Shown: positions 36,516 to 49,099, counted from the stretch's first letter. The stretch: DNA of 64,000 nt from Ancylostoma caninum (GCA_037903475.1 JBAJFG010000442.1:87001-151000), one strand, 5' to 3'. The notes: a model not told the origin generated them from the letters alone. Program-made: numbers and translations.

Positions 36516-36875
36516 TTAGCTCGCGCACATGGGTGACGCTGCTGTAGGTGCCACAGAACATTGCAAGCATTTCGTTATTGTTTTCCAACGACGTCTGTCC
36601 ATTGCCAGAATCTTGGCCTGCTGCAATTTCAAACTAGAAAACAATAATCTTTTTCTATTTACTTCAGCCAGGTTTTTTTTAGGGGCTTTTCGTTGGATCT
36701 TCCATCCTGTTGGGCGCATCCTTCGTAGCAGTTTGTGTTTCAAAAGCGAAGGCTGCATTCTGCACAAGTGGGCCAAACCACTTCAATCTCCTCTTCCTGA
36801 TCTCAGCAGCGATCGTAGGCTGATCACAGCATCTCCTTCGAATTTCTTCATTCTGGACTCGGAGGATACTCAATT
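36516..36875 (-). pseudogene. RTE-type non-LTR retrotransposon remnant (C-terminal part of reverse transcriptase ORF)
   Basis: On the minus strand one frame reads NEEIRRRC, TIAAEIRKRRLKWFGPLVQN; the overlapping frame continues RKAPKKNLAEVNRK and ILAMDRRRWKT to a stop at 36516. This order (NEEIR, IRxRRLRWxGH, GxPKxxW, DRxxWR) is the familiar C-terminal signature of RTE-family reverse transcriptases. The switch of frame near 36720-36776 and changed residues show it is dead. The catalytic RT part is not present upstream. Confidence 0.75.
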
Positions 36876-36999
36876 TCTATCAATGTCTGTGAATTTTCTC
36901 TCTTCCTCCGCCTCCCCTTCCGAGTGGGCGTGTCCTCTTGCAACCTTTCTGCCAGTGACGAATAGTCGTCGGTATTGCAGCAAAGGTTGAACAGCTTCC

Positions 37000-37525
37000 G
37001 GATGTTATATTGCGTTGTTGTCATTCTTTTCGTGGATGACGTTCTACTGGGAATTCATTGCCACTGAAGCCAAAGTGCAGTGTTTTGGCCGGTGAGATTC
37101 ATCGTGGCGATTGCTTCATTTTATGAGCACTTCCGAACAGCGCCGCGGCTGTTCAGCTGACCGCCAGATCAAAACATTGCCCAGGTGCAAGGTGTGCTGA
37201 GAGGAGCTCCTGTCTCTGACTGAGATCTAATCATTTAATCATTTAGATTAGAGAAGAGCAGAGTTCGGTTATTATGCAATTGTTTCCTCCTGACATTTTT
37301 TTCAGGGGAAATTCTCCTACTTTGTCCTCGTATTTTTCTATTGGAACACGCTTATTTTCCCATCAAAGTTTTCTTACATTAGTTGAAGTTGTCCTGTTTT
37401 CCTACTGGTTTAAAGAGAAATTTCCACATTTTTTGACCTGCCACTGCTCGACTTTCTCCACCATCCTCACATTTCTCTACGTTATGCCTCATTCTTGTTT
37501 TGTTTTAACCATCGTCTCATGCCTC
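37000..37525. other. Non-coding stretch
   Basis: No recognisable gene; just before the GAAT array. Confidence 0.4.
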
Positions 37526-37531
37526 TTGTAG

Positions 37532-37660
37532 AGTGAATGAATGCGTGAATGAATGAATGAATGAATGAATGAATGAACAAATAAATAAATGACTGAATGA
37601 CTGAATGAATGGATGAATGAATGAATGAATGAATGATGAAAAAATGAATAAATGAACGAA
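37532..37660 (+). repeat. (GAAT)n microsatellite, imperfect
   Basis: About 129 bp of GAAT with GACT, GAAC and AAAT variants. It is the inverted complement of the ATTC array that follows 80 bp later. Confidence 0.95.
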
Positions 37661-37740
37661 CTCACACAAACTGTCGGAAGAGTCGCAGCAGAGAGAGATC
37701 ACGAGCACGTGGTTAAGATGCGAGCCACATGGAGAAAAAA

Positions 37741-37890
37741 TTCATTCATTCATTCGTTCATTCATTCATTCATTCATTCATCTACGCATTCATTCATTCA
37801 TTCATCCACGCATTCATTCATTCATTCATCCACGCATTCATTCATTGATTCATTCATTCGTTCATTCGCTCATTCATCCCACTCACCCAC
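37741..37890 (+). repeat. (ATTC)n microsatellite with CATCCACG interruptions
   Basis: About 150 bp of ATTC interrupted at regular steps by (T)CTACGC or CATCCACGC, hinting at a higher-order unit of about 28 bp. Confidence 0.95.
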
Positions 37891-38067
37891 TCACTCTCAG
37901 GAAAATTTTTGAAACGACCACAGTAGAAAGTCGGAAGACCCGCATAAGCTACTCACAAGATGCACAGTGGAAAACTCGAAGAACCGCAGGAGGATACCGG
38001 AAGAACCGTAGGTCACCTGTCGATTCCTCCGATTTTCCGTTGCAGTCCTTCCGAAAACTTGTCAGAG

Positions 38068-38155
38068 AATGAATGGGATGATTGAATGAGTGAATGAATG
38101 AATGGAAGAGTGAATGAATGAGTGAATGATTAAATGAGTGAATGAATGAATGATG
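38068..38155 (+). repeat. (GAAT)n microsatellite, imperfect
   Basis: About 88 bp of GAAT/GAGT units; third member of a 620-bp cluster of mirrored tetranucleotide arrays. Confidence 0.9.
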
Positions 38156-38159
38156 CGAA

Positions 38160-41100
38160 TTAATTACTGGAATTAATTACTTTTTTCGTTTGGAAATGCA
38201 AGGAATCCGTAGCAAATTGATGTTTATCGCTATCATCCTACTACATATCTCACATTTTGGCTGACTAAGCCTTGACACATAGCCGGAGCAATGCGCTCCT
38301 CCAGATTCCTCTGTGTTCTGCGGTTTGCCCGGAATCCCATATGAAAAAGGCAGAAATGTCGACAAGAATATTTTGCCCTCTGAGTTTCCCTCATTGCCAC
38401 CTCACACGAGATGTCATTTGCAGTAGTGAGGCATTTGAATCCTCGTTGTCCACTTCATCAACTATGAAAGCCTTTTGCACTTTTAATTGCTCCAGGGAAT
38501 TCGCAGTGCAGCTGTTTTGAGCCGTAGCAAGTCACAGAGCATTTAGAACTCATCAAAGCTCTTCTTTTTCTTCTTCTGAGAGAAACGTCATAGAACTAAC
38601 AGAGAAAGGTACTCCTTATTCATATCTTTTATTCTTTTTCTATCCCTTCCGTTGGATCCGATTGTTCTGCTATTTCTTCGATGTTCCCCATATTCCTCGC
38701 ATATGTGGAGTGCACTGAAAGTACAGTGAATGCGAGGAAACCAGATTTCCTCCACAAAACAGAGGAGTCAAATTAGATTTCCTGAGCAACGGGTAGCTAC
38801 GTACCATGGAGTGGAGAAGATTCGAGATTCGTTCGGTGCACTCCGCTTTCTGTAGATGTCCTAGAGATTAGGTGGGAGATGAGAGAGGGGAGGGGGAGGG
38901 AGACACGGTGGAAAGTTTTTGAAAAATATTTTTAGAATTGAAAAGAAAAAATGTTATGGCTAACTGGCGGTCATAAATGTCTAGTGTACCTTAAATGCAT
39001 ATTTTTAGTGCGTTTCTTCTGTTCAGTTTCACCTGTTTTCTCCTTCTAGATTTCACATAAGGCTAATCGTGAAAGAATGGAGCCATAGGTTTTGTTATGA
39101 GGTGTGAGAGGGAAGAAAACGCGATTTTTGGCGAAGTGTGGAAATTTTCTTTCCCTTTTATGCAATTATCTGGAGACTTATCGATTTCTAGGCACCATTC
39201 ATTGCAAGTCAGCGATGGTAACTTTTCTGCCAGGAAAAGGCTTCATTAGAGCAGAAAATGAAATCTCCTGTTTCTTCTCATTTCTCTTCGTCTCAGCCGC
39301 TAACTGGAAGCTGTACGTAGATTACAGGCAATACAGAGAAAACTGTGCATTCCTAGACCAAAAAGAGAAAACTGTGCGCTCTTAGAATGCTGTATAACAG
39401 TTTTCAAAGTGATCCCGAATTTGAACCCATTGGCTTGAATGTCAGGGAATCTTTGACGACCTTTTCCCAAGAGAAGGGCTGTCTCAAGTGCAAACAGGGC
39501 TACAACTGGTGCATATCAGAAAGTCTTCTGCTTCTTGTCAGATTCTCCAAAAAAGCCGCTCCCAAATCCTTCTATCTCTTTGAAGTTTTTGTTACGGCAG
39601 TTTCTCGTAATATTTTTTCGAGTATTCACTTACGGAAAAGGGTTTTTTTTTCATCATTTCATGATAACCACTAGTCTTGATCTTGGCCTGAAAATTGGGA
39701 GATATTGTAACGATTTTCAAAACTCTGCCTTGTCGCCACAGAGACCATGGAAATTTTTGTCGGCCATATGTAGACTATGTACGGGGTGACTGAAAAGGAC
39801 AGGAGCGTGCAAAAACTATCTTCTACCAGTAAAACGAACATATATGGAGATTTCTAGTAACTTACTCATTGGGAGAAGTTAAAGGCACCTAAGAGAGCAT
39901 GAAGTGATCGATTAGTAAGGATAATATGAAGAACACAGTCAACGTTCCTAGGATTTTTATGCTATGTGCTACAATTGGCAATCGTTATAACGAATCGTTC
40001 AATGTCTCTACGATTCCCTTTCATGCAAGCTTCAAACGAGGAATCGCAGGAATGACGTTCGGCATAAGTAATCAGCTGATCCCCTTCTAAATCTTTTACG
40101 ATGCATATCGCACGTAAGTAAACTCATATAGACGCCCCAAATGTCCCTCTCCTCAATATTTCCTATGCTGTTGCATTCTCTTTTACACCTTCTTCTAAAA
40201 TTCCAGCCAGTTTTTTCCTAAACCCTTTTTTAAACCCGTCAAAACGACGATGCGCATCATTGCACAGCAGGGTGCACAAGGCCAGCCAGCCAGCACCGCG
40301 CAGTGCCCATTCCCATTCACTCTGTTCCTCGTGAGCGCCTTGAACCAACCTCCTTCCAGTTGCTTTGTGTTTTCTGGATGTAACAGCTTTTTCTCCTTCA
40401 AGGAGAAGTGAGCACGATTTTTTACTCGGCGAAGTATCAGGAGCTGGGACTATGTCGCCATTGTAAAGTAGTAGATGATTGATGCTTGAAATCCTGAACT
40501 GTGACAGCACTTCTAGACAGAGACTTGACGCACGGACATGTATCCTTGTTATTACACCTTATTTCTCCTTGTCGTCCGTTGCTTTGTCAAAAAGTTCGAA
40601 TGCACTGACGATCATATCATATGGAAACGAATTGCTCCTGCGGGAAAATTTAGCATGTATAAATAGGGTTATACATGCTACAACGGCATCTTCAACCCTA
40701 TTTGTACAAAAGTGGGGCTTTGCTTCATAAAGGCGGTCGCCTGTAGGTTTGCGCACAATAGCATGTCCTTGAAGGGGATATTATTCCCTTTTTTATTGGT
40801 ATTCCCCCCCCCCCCCTCCGAATTTTCAATTCCTGTTAGTTTTTCTCAAGTAATCTCTATTTCCCCTTTTCAAAACTTTTCGTTCGCATTATAACCTCAG
40901 AAGTGTGGCTTTGTTACAGTTATAATTATTACTTGATGTTATGCAGAAAATAAACAGTAAATATACAAAATATATCACTTCGAACGATATGACACCTCTG
41001 ACGAAGCACTGGTACTGGTAGAGTACTTAGACTTACCTCTGTTTCATGTGCAGCTGAAACCACGCCCATTTTTAGCGGCTTCCTATCTACGAAAGACTTC

Positions 41101-42400
41101 AGTGGACACCAGGCACCTCACCACGGTACTGACTAGCACTGGGTATTTGTAAAATATATACGTGATTTGCTGGTGGGCCGACAGTCAGAGTGGCTGGATT
41201 GTGCGGGGCATGTGTGAGGGTCAAGACCACCGAATTTAGACATATTTGATGCTCAAACCGTCACACTGATCCGAAAACTTCCTAGAAAAAAAGCTAAGTT
41301 GAATTTCTGTACTTTTTATATGTTTGATTGTTTATAATGGTTTCACAAGGGAGGGTAGTTGAAGAGAGACTAGAGAAAAAAGAAATTGCATAGCCGGGCG
41401 TGAAAGTGCGATCTTAACAATCTACCGTAACCCAGAAATTGCTAAATAGTAAGCAACCCAGCATTGATAGAAGCATGGGTTTGAACGTTTTTTTTTTGAA
41501 TATTTTTCTAGTTTTTAGACATAAAATTAATTTTTCTTAGCAACTTTATCTCCCACCCGGCTGCACGCGCGGCTGCCCACTGTCGGGATAACAAGTCGCA
41601 ATGTACGCCGTTTAGTGTTAGTACCTCAGTCGCCGTTCCATCCCCCAGGCCTCAACTATGGTCAATTTCAAGGTACACTGGAAAGAGGAGCAGTTCTTCT
41701 GACATAAAAGTGAATGCATTTCAAATCCTTATGAATAACGGATAATTGTATGGAAGCTGTTTAATTTTCAAGGACTACACTTTGAGAAATATTGCTATGC
41801 AGAAACTCTTTTCATTCTTTTGCATTTTTTTTGTTGAGATTTGAGCTTCTGTCTAGCCTAATATTCAATTCATTGAATGGAAATGAAGTTGTGAAGAAAA
41901 ACTCACATATGTATCTGCTTTCATAATGTAGCAAATATTATGTGATGGTTAGAACATAACGTATTAAATATTCAACTGCATTATGGACGACGACTTGGAC
42001 CAATCACGCGGTGCCGATCTCCAAAAAGTATAGCTACAAAAACATTCTTCAACCGTTATGTACCAAGCTATACAGCTGTGCAGTGGTTTTATAGAAAAAA
42101 ACTAGTTACGGTCTCAGTAGCTCACTTACTGTTCGCCATCTTCACAACAAATTCTTGTCAAAAGCAGAACGCCATCACAGCTTGGGACCGCGTTTGCGAA
42201 TAAATGCCACTGTCCTCTGTAGTCATGGGGGAACGATGTTGTGATCGTCCTGCAAAAATCTTCTCGAAATTTTCTTGTTTGTGTTTATTTTGCCAAAAAA
42301 AAATAATGGCCTTCACTAAACAATAACATTTCGGAAATTCATTAGATGTTCACACTCCATATCTCGTGGCAATAGGAACGCGTGCCGCAACTGTGATCGC
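38160..42400. other. Long non-coding stretch
   Basis: About 4.2 kb with no supported gene. A short hairpin (TAGCATGTATAA/TTATACATGCTA) lies at 40650-40680, a 13-C run near 40804-40816. The minus frame 40510-40163 (115 codons) has a protein-like end but no recognised motif and no splice context. Confidence 0.4.
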
Positions 42401-42406
42401 TCCAAA

Positions 42407-42644
42407 AGCGGTATTTATTATGGTTGGCGCGCGTCAAATTTGACGCGTCGGCCTGAAATTCCACGAAGTTTTCGCGATGTCTCGGTGCGGCGAAGCTCAG
42501 AACGTAGTTTGTTCGCGCGGACGTCGTTCGGCGACGGTAAAACCAGGAACATTTGCGTCTTGCCAAGAATTCTCTTCTCCTCTTCATTCTGCATTGTGTA
42601 TCACCGCGTTAAATTTGAACACCGCATTAACCATAAATACCGCC
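42407..42644. mobile_element. Palindromic MITE (GCGGTATTTAT ends)
   Basis: The left end, GCGGTATTTATTATGGTTGG and then GTCAAATTTGACGCG, is mirrored by a right end reading inwards GGCGGTATTTATGGTTAATG then TCAAATTTAACGCGG. Length about 238 bp, GC-rich inside. Frames across it are artefacts. Confidence 0.7.
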
Positions 42645-42758
42645 AAAGGCAGCAGTGATCTCACATTGACCACATTCACCTCATCGACTGTCGCAGTATC
42701 GGCCTTCAAGCGGACCCAGTTCCGTTCTAGAATCTTCCGTGGGTGGCTTTTCGTCTTT

Positions 42759-42900
42759 TTTTTTTTTTGATTTTTTTATTTCCTTACTCCTGTTGTTTTT
42801 CCATACGTACATATGCCCCATAGTCACGATCCGTAACGCTAATACATAGCTTACTACATCCTGGCACCCTGTGGGGCCTGGTGCATTGCATAAAGACAAC
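42759..42900 (-). mobile_element. Retrotransposon-like 3' end with A-rich tail
   Basis: On the minus strand, CACAGGGTGCCAGGATGTAG, AGCTATGTATTAGCG and AACAACAGGAGTAAGGAAAT lead into a poly-A-like tail (T-rich on plus, 42759-42780). Parallel sequence lies at 35545-35640. Confidence 0.5.
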
Positions 42901-42904
42901 TCGC

Positions 42905-43550
42905 TCTAATTCAGTTTATATTGATTCGCTCAATTATTTACGTTCGCAGTTCTTCCTAGAACTCATAAAGTGTACTAAGACGTACACAATTCGCCTTAAT
43001 AATCCTTGTAAATTTCACGTTCACGTCTGTCCCCCCATAGTTTTAACAAGTGATATCTATCTCACCATTGATGCCATCTATTTTGTTCGTCTGCTACGTG
43101 TGGAGCCAACCTGTCAGAAGATCCAACTTAGCGACTATTCCATTGCAGCTTCGGATCTGTTGAATGTTCTGACCATGATAGTCTTTTTTGTTGAAAATAC
43201 CTAGGTTTTGAGCTGAGCTCTGCATCTCGAAGTTTTGAGGCAACCTAGCGCTTTTATATCTCTATTTCTCTTACGTCCACGGTGTAACAAAACCATTTCG
43301 TTAACACAATTTCAAGAATAACTAAAGAAACCGATATTGCTTCATTGTTTCCGTGAAGCCGTGAGAATGGAAGAGTATGTATAGGGGGATGGAGGTGGAT
43401 ATTTCGGTCCGGAAGGGTAGTGCCAATAGTGCTATTCTTTAAATGGCGCAAACGAAGAACTCCGTACACCAACTTGGTAGGTCCACCAACGTTCCCGAGG
43501 TCCATGACTAGCTGCTGGCAGGGGTCAAATATTTGGGGTGATAACTGACC
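42905..43550. other. Non-coding stretch
   Basis: No gene recognised in about 650 bp. Confidence 0.4.
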
Positions 43551-43724
43551 AACATATAGGAAACTCCAAACGTACGTAGACAAGGGTCGAGATCGCGGCG
43601 CGGCTCTCATGGACAGAGACGCAGGCGCACACCATGCTGAGCTCCCGTGACTCTGCCCAAGAGAGCCGCGCTGCGGTCCTAACTCTTGACTGCGTCCGTT
43701 TGGAGTTCTCTGTATGTATATGTT
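43551..43724. mobile_element. Palindromic MITE (AACATATA ends)
   Basis: The left end AACATATAGGAAACTCCAAA is mirrored by TTTGGAGTTCTCTGTATGTA and TATGTT on the right. Inner parts (GCGCGGCTCTC and GAGAGCCGCGC) also pair, so most of the 174 bp folds back. The 164-codon minus frame 43748-43254 begins inside it and is not taken as a gene. Confidence 0.75.
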
Positions 43725-43849
43725 AGCGATGAGAAAAGGAACCAGCATAGAAAGAAAGGCTATGTTAGTAACAATAATTTTCTATATATTGAAAATTGGG
43801 AGTCATTCATGCATGTACACACGTACACATACTCAGACAAACTACCGGA

Positions 43850-44025
43850 AATTCCGCAGCAGAATGAGACGCCTTTCGGAAGAGCATCAGCAGAAAGAGA
43901 TTCGCGCGCAGAAAGATACAGAGAAAAAGAGCGCTCCGGGATTTCCGCAACAGAAACGCAGGAAAACCGCAGGAAAAAGTAACTGCCCGAACTCCGGAAA
44001 TTCCGCAGCAGAACACATCATCTAA
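43850..44025 (+). repeat. AAATTCCGCAGCAGA-motif cluster, left of the GT tract
   Basis: GGAAATTCCGCAGCAGAA occurs at about 43850 and 44003, with a variant GGGATTTCCGCAACAGAA near 43938. The same words reappear to the right of the GT tract. Confidence 0.7.
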
Positions 44026-44156
44026 TGATGTGGCACATTGATTGATTGGCCAGTCGAATTTGCTTCTTCATCACTAGCTAACCAAATCATCGTTGTTGCC
44101 CATCATCTGTTACATCTTTTCGCAATTTCAAATATTACTTCTTCTTAATTAGCATT

Positions 44157-44704
<548 letters not shown>

Positions 44705-44718
44705 TACTGCCGTCGTTT

Positions 44719-44820
44719 CAGCAAAATACCTGTTCGGGATTTCCGCAGCAGAGCAGCAGAAAAACCGACTGGTTACCAGCGGAAATTCCGGTATTCTTCT
44801 GCGGAATTTCTGCCCCGTAC
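44719..44820 (+). repeat. AAATTCCGCAGCAGA-motif cluster, right of the GT tract
   Basis: GGGATTTCCGCAGCAGAGC near 44737, then CGGAAATTCCGG and a mirrored TTCTGCGGAATTTCTG near 44795. Likely the other half of the element or tandem array that holds the GT tract. Confidence 0.65.
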
Positions 44821-44829
44821 CTGAGTAGG

Positions 44830-45635
44830 TAAATTTGCATGAAATTCGTTCTTTAGGTCCTACGGTACGACCGTACTCCCGACGTACTTTTGCGTAATTG
44901 GAGATATGCAGTGAGAACGAAAAACATGTGAACTGAACTCTATTTCACCTGTCGTGCATCTGGCAGGTGGAGCCAGTCACATTGTTCTCCTGCGTTCAGA
45001 ATTTCAATCAGTTTAATTCTCATGATTCTTCGCTTCTTTGGCTGGGACGCCCATTTTTCATTTGCGCCTGTCTCATGAAAATTGTCTGCCACCATCACTG
45101 CTATCCTATTAATTTCCATATCCATGATGAGATATCGTATCCAAGGTGTTTTTTGGAAGGTGATTTCATTTCAAATTCTCCTGGCACCCATTATTTTAAC
45201 ATTTTTGAAAAGGTGCTTGAAAATGTAGACATTTACATACGTTAATTCGATAGCTAAGCTAAACCTCCTCCTGAATAGTTCCACCTCCCTTCCTCAAAGT
45301 TTCTCAGTACGCTTTCCAGAGTTTGTGGTGGAATGTCCTAGTTATTCTGGGTGAGAGTTTACTACTTTACCGTAGCAAGTCCCATGTAGACTGTCACGTA
45401 AGAGTTCTTGCTAGGCCATTCCTCGACAACTACTTATGCTCGCAAATATTTCCTTAAAATTCATGAATGACGTCATTCAAAATTCTTCAATGACTCGCCG
45501 ATTCGACCCTCTTACTCTCGCTAACCAATTTTTGATGTCCTTGCAAGAAGATACTCAGTACCTCCAGTTGTTCAGGCTCTTTCCATTATGATAAATTTTT
45601 GATATCATCAAAAATTACCGAACAACAGCTGAACC
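44830..45635. other. Non-coding stretch
   Basis: No recognisable gene. Confidence 0.4.
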
Positions 45636-45639
45636 TACG

Positions 45640-45906
45640 GTGGACGTCAGTTGCGGTTGCCCGTCCGCGGCCGCCGAGAAGGACGCCACTCAACCGCGCC
45701 GCATGCGCCATACGCGATATCTTCTGCTGCTGTTATGATATTCCTAGCAACTTTCCTACCCTTTTTAACGACTTTCGGCCAAATCGGGTGGAAAAGCGCC
45801 TAGGAATAGCATTACGGCTGTAGACGACATCGATACCGGTGCGCGCGGCGCGGTTGCGCGGCGTCCATCTCGAGGCCGCGGATGCGCCATCGCCATTGAC
45901 GTGCAC
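45640..45906. mobile_element. GC-rich palindromic MITE
   Basis: Arms pair over about 120 bp each: GTGGACGTCAGTTGCGG, CCGCGGCCGCCGAGAAGGAC, CAACCGCGCCGC and ATATTCCTAG on the left are mirrored on the right (GCGCGGCGCGGTTGCGCGGC, GAGGCCGCGGATGCGCC). It stands out from AT-rich neighbours. Confidence 0.72.
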
Positions 45907-45909
45907 TGT

Positions 45910-47265
45910 ATATTGGTGTATGCAGAATTTCCTGGCGCGAGCGTAAGTTAACGCTACCATTCGTGAGCCATAACAGAAATTCTGCTTATGGCAAACAGTG
46001 CAGATGCTCATTAGGGATGGATAGAGTGTCCTTATTGCATTTGCTCGTTTTCTCAAGAGAAATATCACTATTGTCAATTTCAAAAGACGTAGTTCTTCCT
46101 GGTACAGGGCGTGGAGGCAGAACCACCAGTTTAACGGTCGCTTTATCATGATCCTTACCATGATGAACATGAGCCAGACAGACTTTGGAGGTCTCCCTTT
46201 TTTGTAGGGAGAGTAAATAAAATAGCACCTAGTCGCTTTTGAGACCACTGTAAATTTACCCCAACTGGACTCGGCCGGCAATATTTGACTCACGAAAGGG
46301 ACCTCAAGGCATAGTCGAGATCTTTACGGGTAGACAACTCATCCGTGGATCTTTTTTTCTTTATATGGCCCAGAAGAGTTCCGCTGGAGCTCCTGCAAAG
46401 AAGAGACGAAAAATTTGCGAGCGAAGAACCACGGCATATGGAAGCAATCCAATAACTTCGTGTTGTTGTACTGCGTTTGCGATTTTCTCACGGATGCTGT
46501 GCAGTAGGCTCTCGCATCGGGCTGTTAACGCGAAAATATGATAAAAAGCATCACTGGACGGTCTCACTAGGTCGATCAGCGGGAAGTGACCGGGGGCTGA
46601 ATTTCGAGTTTCTGTATGTGGCCAGTTTTGGCCCGTGAGATCTGTTCTCCCTGGAAAAAATTTACAAGGACTAATTTGAACTAACCCAATTGTCAAATTG
46701 CATTATTTAAGAATGTTTCTCGTCCAGTTCCCTTTGCATCGCGTTACGTGAAATGGATGTCGAGAGCGAATTTCGCTATGACCGATGAATTTGAGCCTCT
46801 GATTCCCAATGAATTTGCCTCTTTTGTGACAGTAGGTGTCCTGGCTATACTGTGAGCCTAGCCAATCTAGTGTTATCATGTTAAATCACTTTTGTTGCGG
46901 AATTAGCCTAAATGAGAGCAGTAAGAACAGTAAAAGTACGGAGTTCATCCGGGTAAGCTCCTGTGAAATAGGATTTCTAGCCAGATACTGAAGGATTTTC
47001 TTCCTCACGTTCTTCAGAGTTCAGCCAAAATAGGAGTGAGGGCCTCCTCTGGGGGGAGAAAGTAGACATGTTTGATGACGGGATACTTTTTTTTTATTTT
47101 CAATAAACTACTGTTTATTAGAATGTAGTCCTATTTGTATGGAACACCAGAAATAGTACAAAAAATATAAGAAATCTCTGGAAATCATGTTTACTTCTGA
47201 AATCATCGTAGCATGGGCACCCTGATTGAGGGTTCCTTTTGGTAACAGCGGAAGCGGTGACAGAC
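45910..47265. other. Stretch with two protein-like minus-strand frames of unknown nature
   Basis: Minus frames at 46228-45986 (80 codons; LPPRPVPGRTTSFEIDNSD) and 46696-46361 (111 codons; HFPLIDLVRPSSDAFYHIF) look more protein-like than typical noise, but I find no recognised domain or convincing splice sites joining them. They may be parts of an unknown gene or an old transposon. Confidence 0.25.
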
Positions 47266-47268
47266 ATA

Positions 47269-47718
47269 CAGTACTGTAACTCCTTTCAAAATGAAGCTTT
47301 TCTAAATCTGAGCACGCTTTCGGATTGCTCATCGAAGTTGGAATTGAACAGTATATAAAATTACTTGAACTTTGACCTCGAAACATTTACTTTTTCAAAA
47401 AATTTTAAAAAATTCCAAATTTTCAGCTATCAGGTCAAAATCTGAAAAACGTTAAAAACCAAGAATTGAGTGAAGTCTGTTGATTGTGATTGATAGTGTT
47501 CAGAAGCCTCATTCCTCAAACCTTTTCTCGGTTTTTAACGTTCTTTTCAAATTTTGACATGATTGCAGAAATTTTGAAAAATTTCCAAATTAAAAAAAAG
47601 TGTTTTGAAGTCAAAGTTCAAGTAATTTTATATACTGCTCAATTTTAATTTCGATGAGAAATCCGAAAATCTGCTCAGATGTAGAAAAGCTTCATTTTCG
47701 AAGGAGTTGCAGTACTGC
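47269..47718. mobile_element. AT-rich palindromic MITE, ~450 bp
   Basis: CAGTACTGTAACTCCTTTCA on the left is mirrored by GAAGGAGTTGCAGTACTG on the right. Pairing continues for about 200 bp each side (AAGCTTTTCTA, TATATAAAATTACTTGAACT, GTTTTTAACG). No coding content. Confidence 0.8.
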
Positions 47719-47719
47719 G

Positions 47720-48895
47720 ATGTTCGTTAACGATTAATCCGTCGCCACCCGTTTTTTTTTCGCAAAAGTTACGGGCGGAATTGTACATCGGGCGCGGGTT
47801 GAATGTGAAGGTGATCTTAAATCGATGAAATGTATAGCAACTGCAGTTAGAAAATTCCAGAAAAACAAGACTCTGGCCCTTTTTCATAGAATTTCGGTGG
47901 GCTCAATGTTGACCCCATTGGTAAGCTTTGGTTTCACGCTTTCGAATTCTGAATATATAAGCTGCCGCACATCGGCACAGAAAGTGCACTATTATTTGCA
48001 CAGTCTCAGACGGACTTAATAATGCATATGTGTCTAACAAACTTAATTATTCACCAGAACGGGAAATTACAATCGCATATTCTGAAGCTCCTATTGGAAG
48101 AGGGCATCTCATTTCTGGCCCTGTTTTTCCCAATTTTAGTTACTATATGTACATGGTTGCATACCATACATAGCTAAACAGATAAAGAAATGTTATTGTT
48201 ATATTATGTAGTCGGTCGTCTTTGCTCGGACTGGCCTAAGCACAACTGAATTTTTACTTAGTCTTCTCGATTTTGGTCTTTCATGTTCTAGATCTTTCCA
48301 TTTTATTTTCTCTGTTCTATATCTGATCATTCTATCCGTTATACCGTTTCTTAATGAGAACCTCAAGGTCCACGCAGTGGTTTTTTTCAAACGTGAAGAT
48401 GGCGGATAATAAGAAAAAAAAGAATGAACGATAAACCGAGAGAAGGTTCTAGTCTGATTTATAAAGGATTTTTCTTATTTTCTCCTGTGTTTGACACTGG
48501 CCAAAAGTGCACAAACGCGAAACATTTGAGATTCTCCTTTTCCCCCTATTTTTTGCCGTTTTTCTTCCTCTTTTTTATCGAGCTGTACAAAATTTCACTG
48601 CAACAGCCAAGGGCGTATATCCGACGGGAAATCTTTAGGCACTTTTCGTTTATTCTGCGTTGGAAATCCTGGAAAAAGTCACCTGATCACGATGAAAATC
48701 ATGTTTATTTTGTATAGTAACGCCGCTTTTCTAATATACGAGTGATTATAGGAATGGAACCAAGAAACAAAAAGATGCCGAATTTAACTTTGAAACTGAT
48801 TCCGTAATGCGAAGTTTTGCTCATCGTTGTAATCAATCTATCAGTTGTCACCCAGCGCAAAGTTTCATAAGATCTCTTTGAGGCACCGTACTTAC
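47720..48895. other. Non-coding stretch
   Basis: A minus frame at 48390-48199 ends just before an AT-rich ACAATAACA tail and might be a LINE tail; no domain is recognised. Confidence 0.35.
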
Positions 48896-48900
48896 CGTAT

Positions 48901-49092
48901 GCCTACCTTATCCTCATTAATTGGGATTACGATGCAGTGAAGTTGAGTATAGTATTTGGTTTCCCTCTCTTCAGCCTTTCTTCGGAGAATTCACTTATTT
49001 GTTTCTCTTGTACATCTTCGAGTTTCTGCTGAAGACGCAGCACATCCGGGACTCTAATATACCTACCGTATCCTTATTAATTGGGATTACGA
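48901..49092 (+). repeat. Direct repeat pair with TTAATTGGGATTACGA
   Basis: CCTACC(T/G)TATCC(T)..ATTAATTGGGATTACGA occurs at about 48901-48931 and 49066-49091. A local duplication of about 30 bp. Confidence 0.75.
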
Positions 49093-49099
49093 GGTCCAC

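Noticed and set aside
36529..36990. 153-codon plus-strand frame
   Set aside because: It is the antisense shadow of the RTE reverse-transcriptase remnant.
40163..40510. 115-codon minus-strand frame
   Set aside because: No recognised domain, no splice context and no neighbouring coding sequence; kept only as a note.
43254..43748. 164-codon minus-strand frame
   Set aside because: Its first third is the palindromic MITE at 43551-43724; the rest has no motif.
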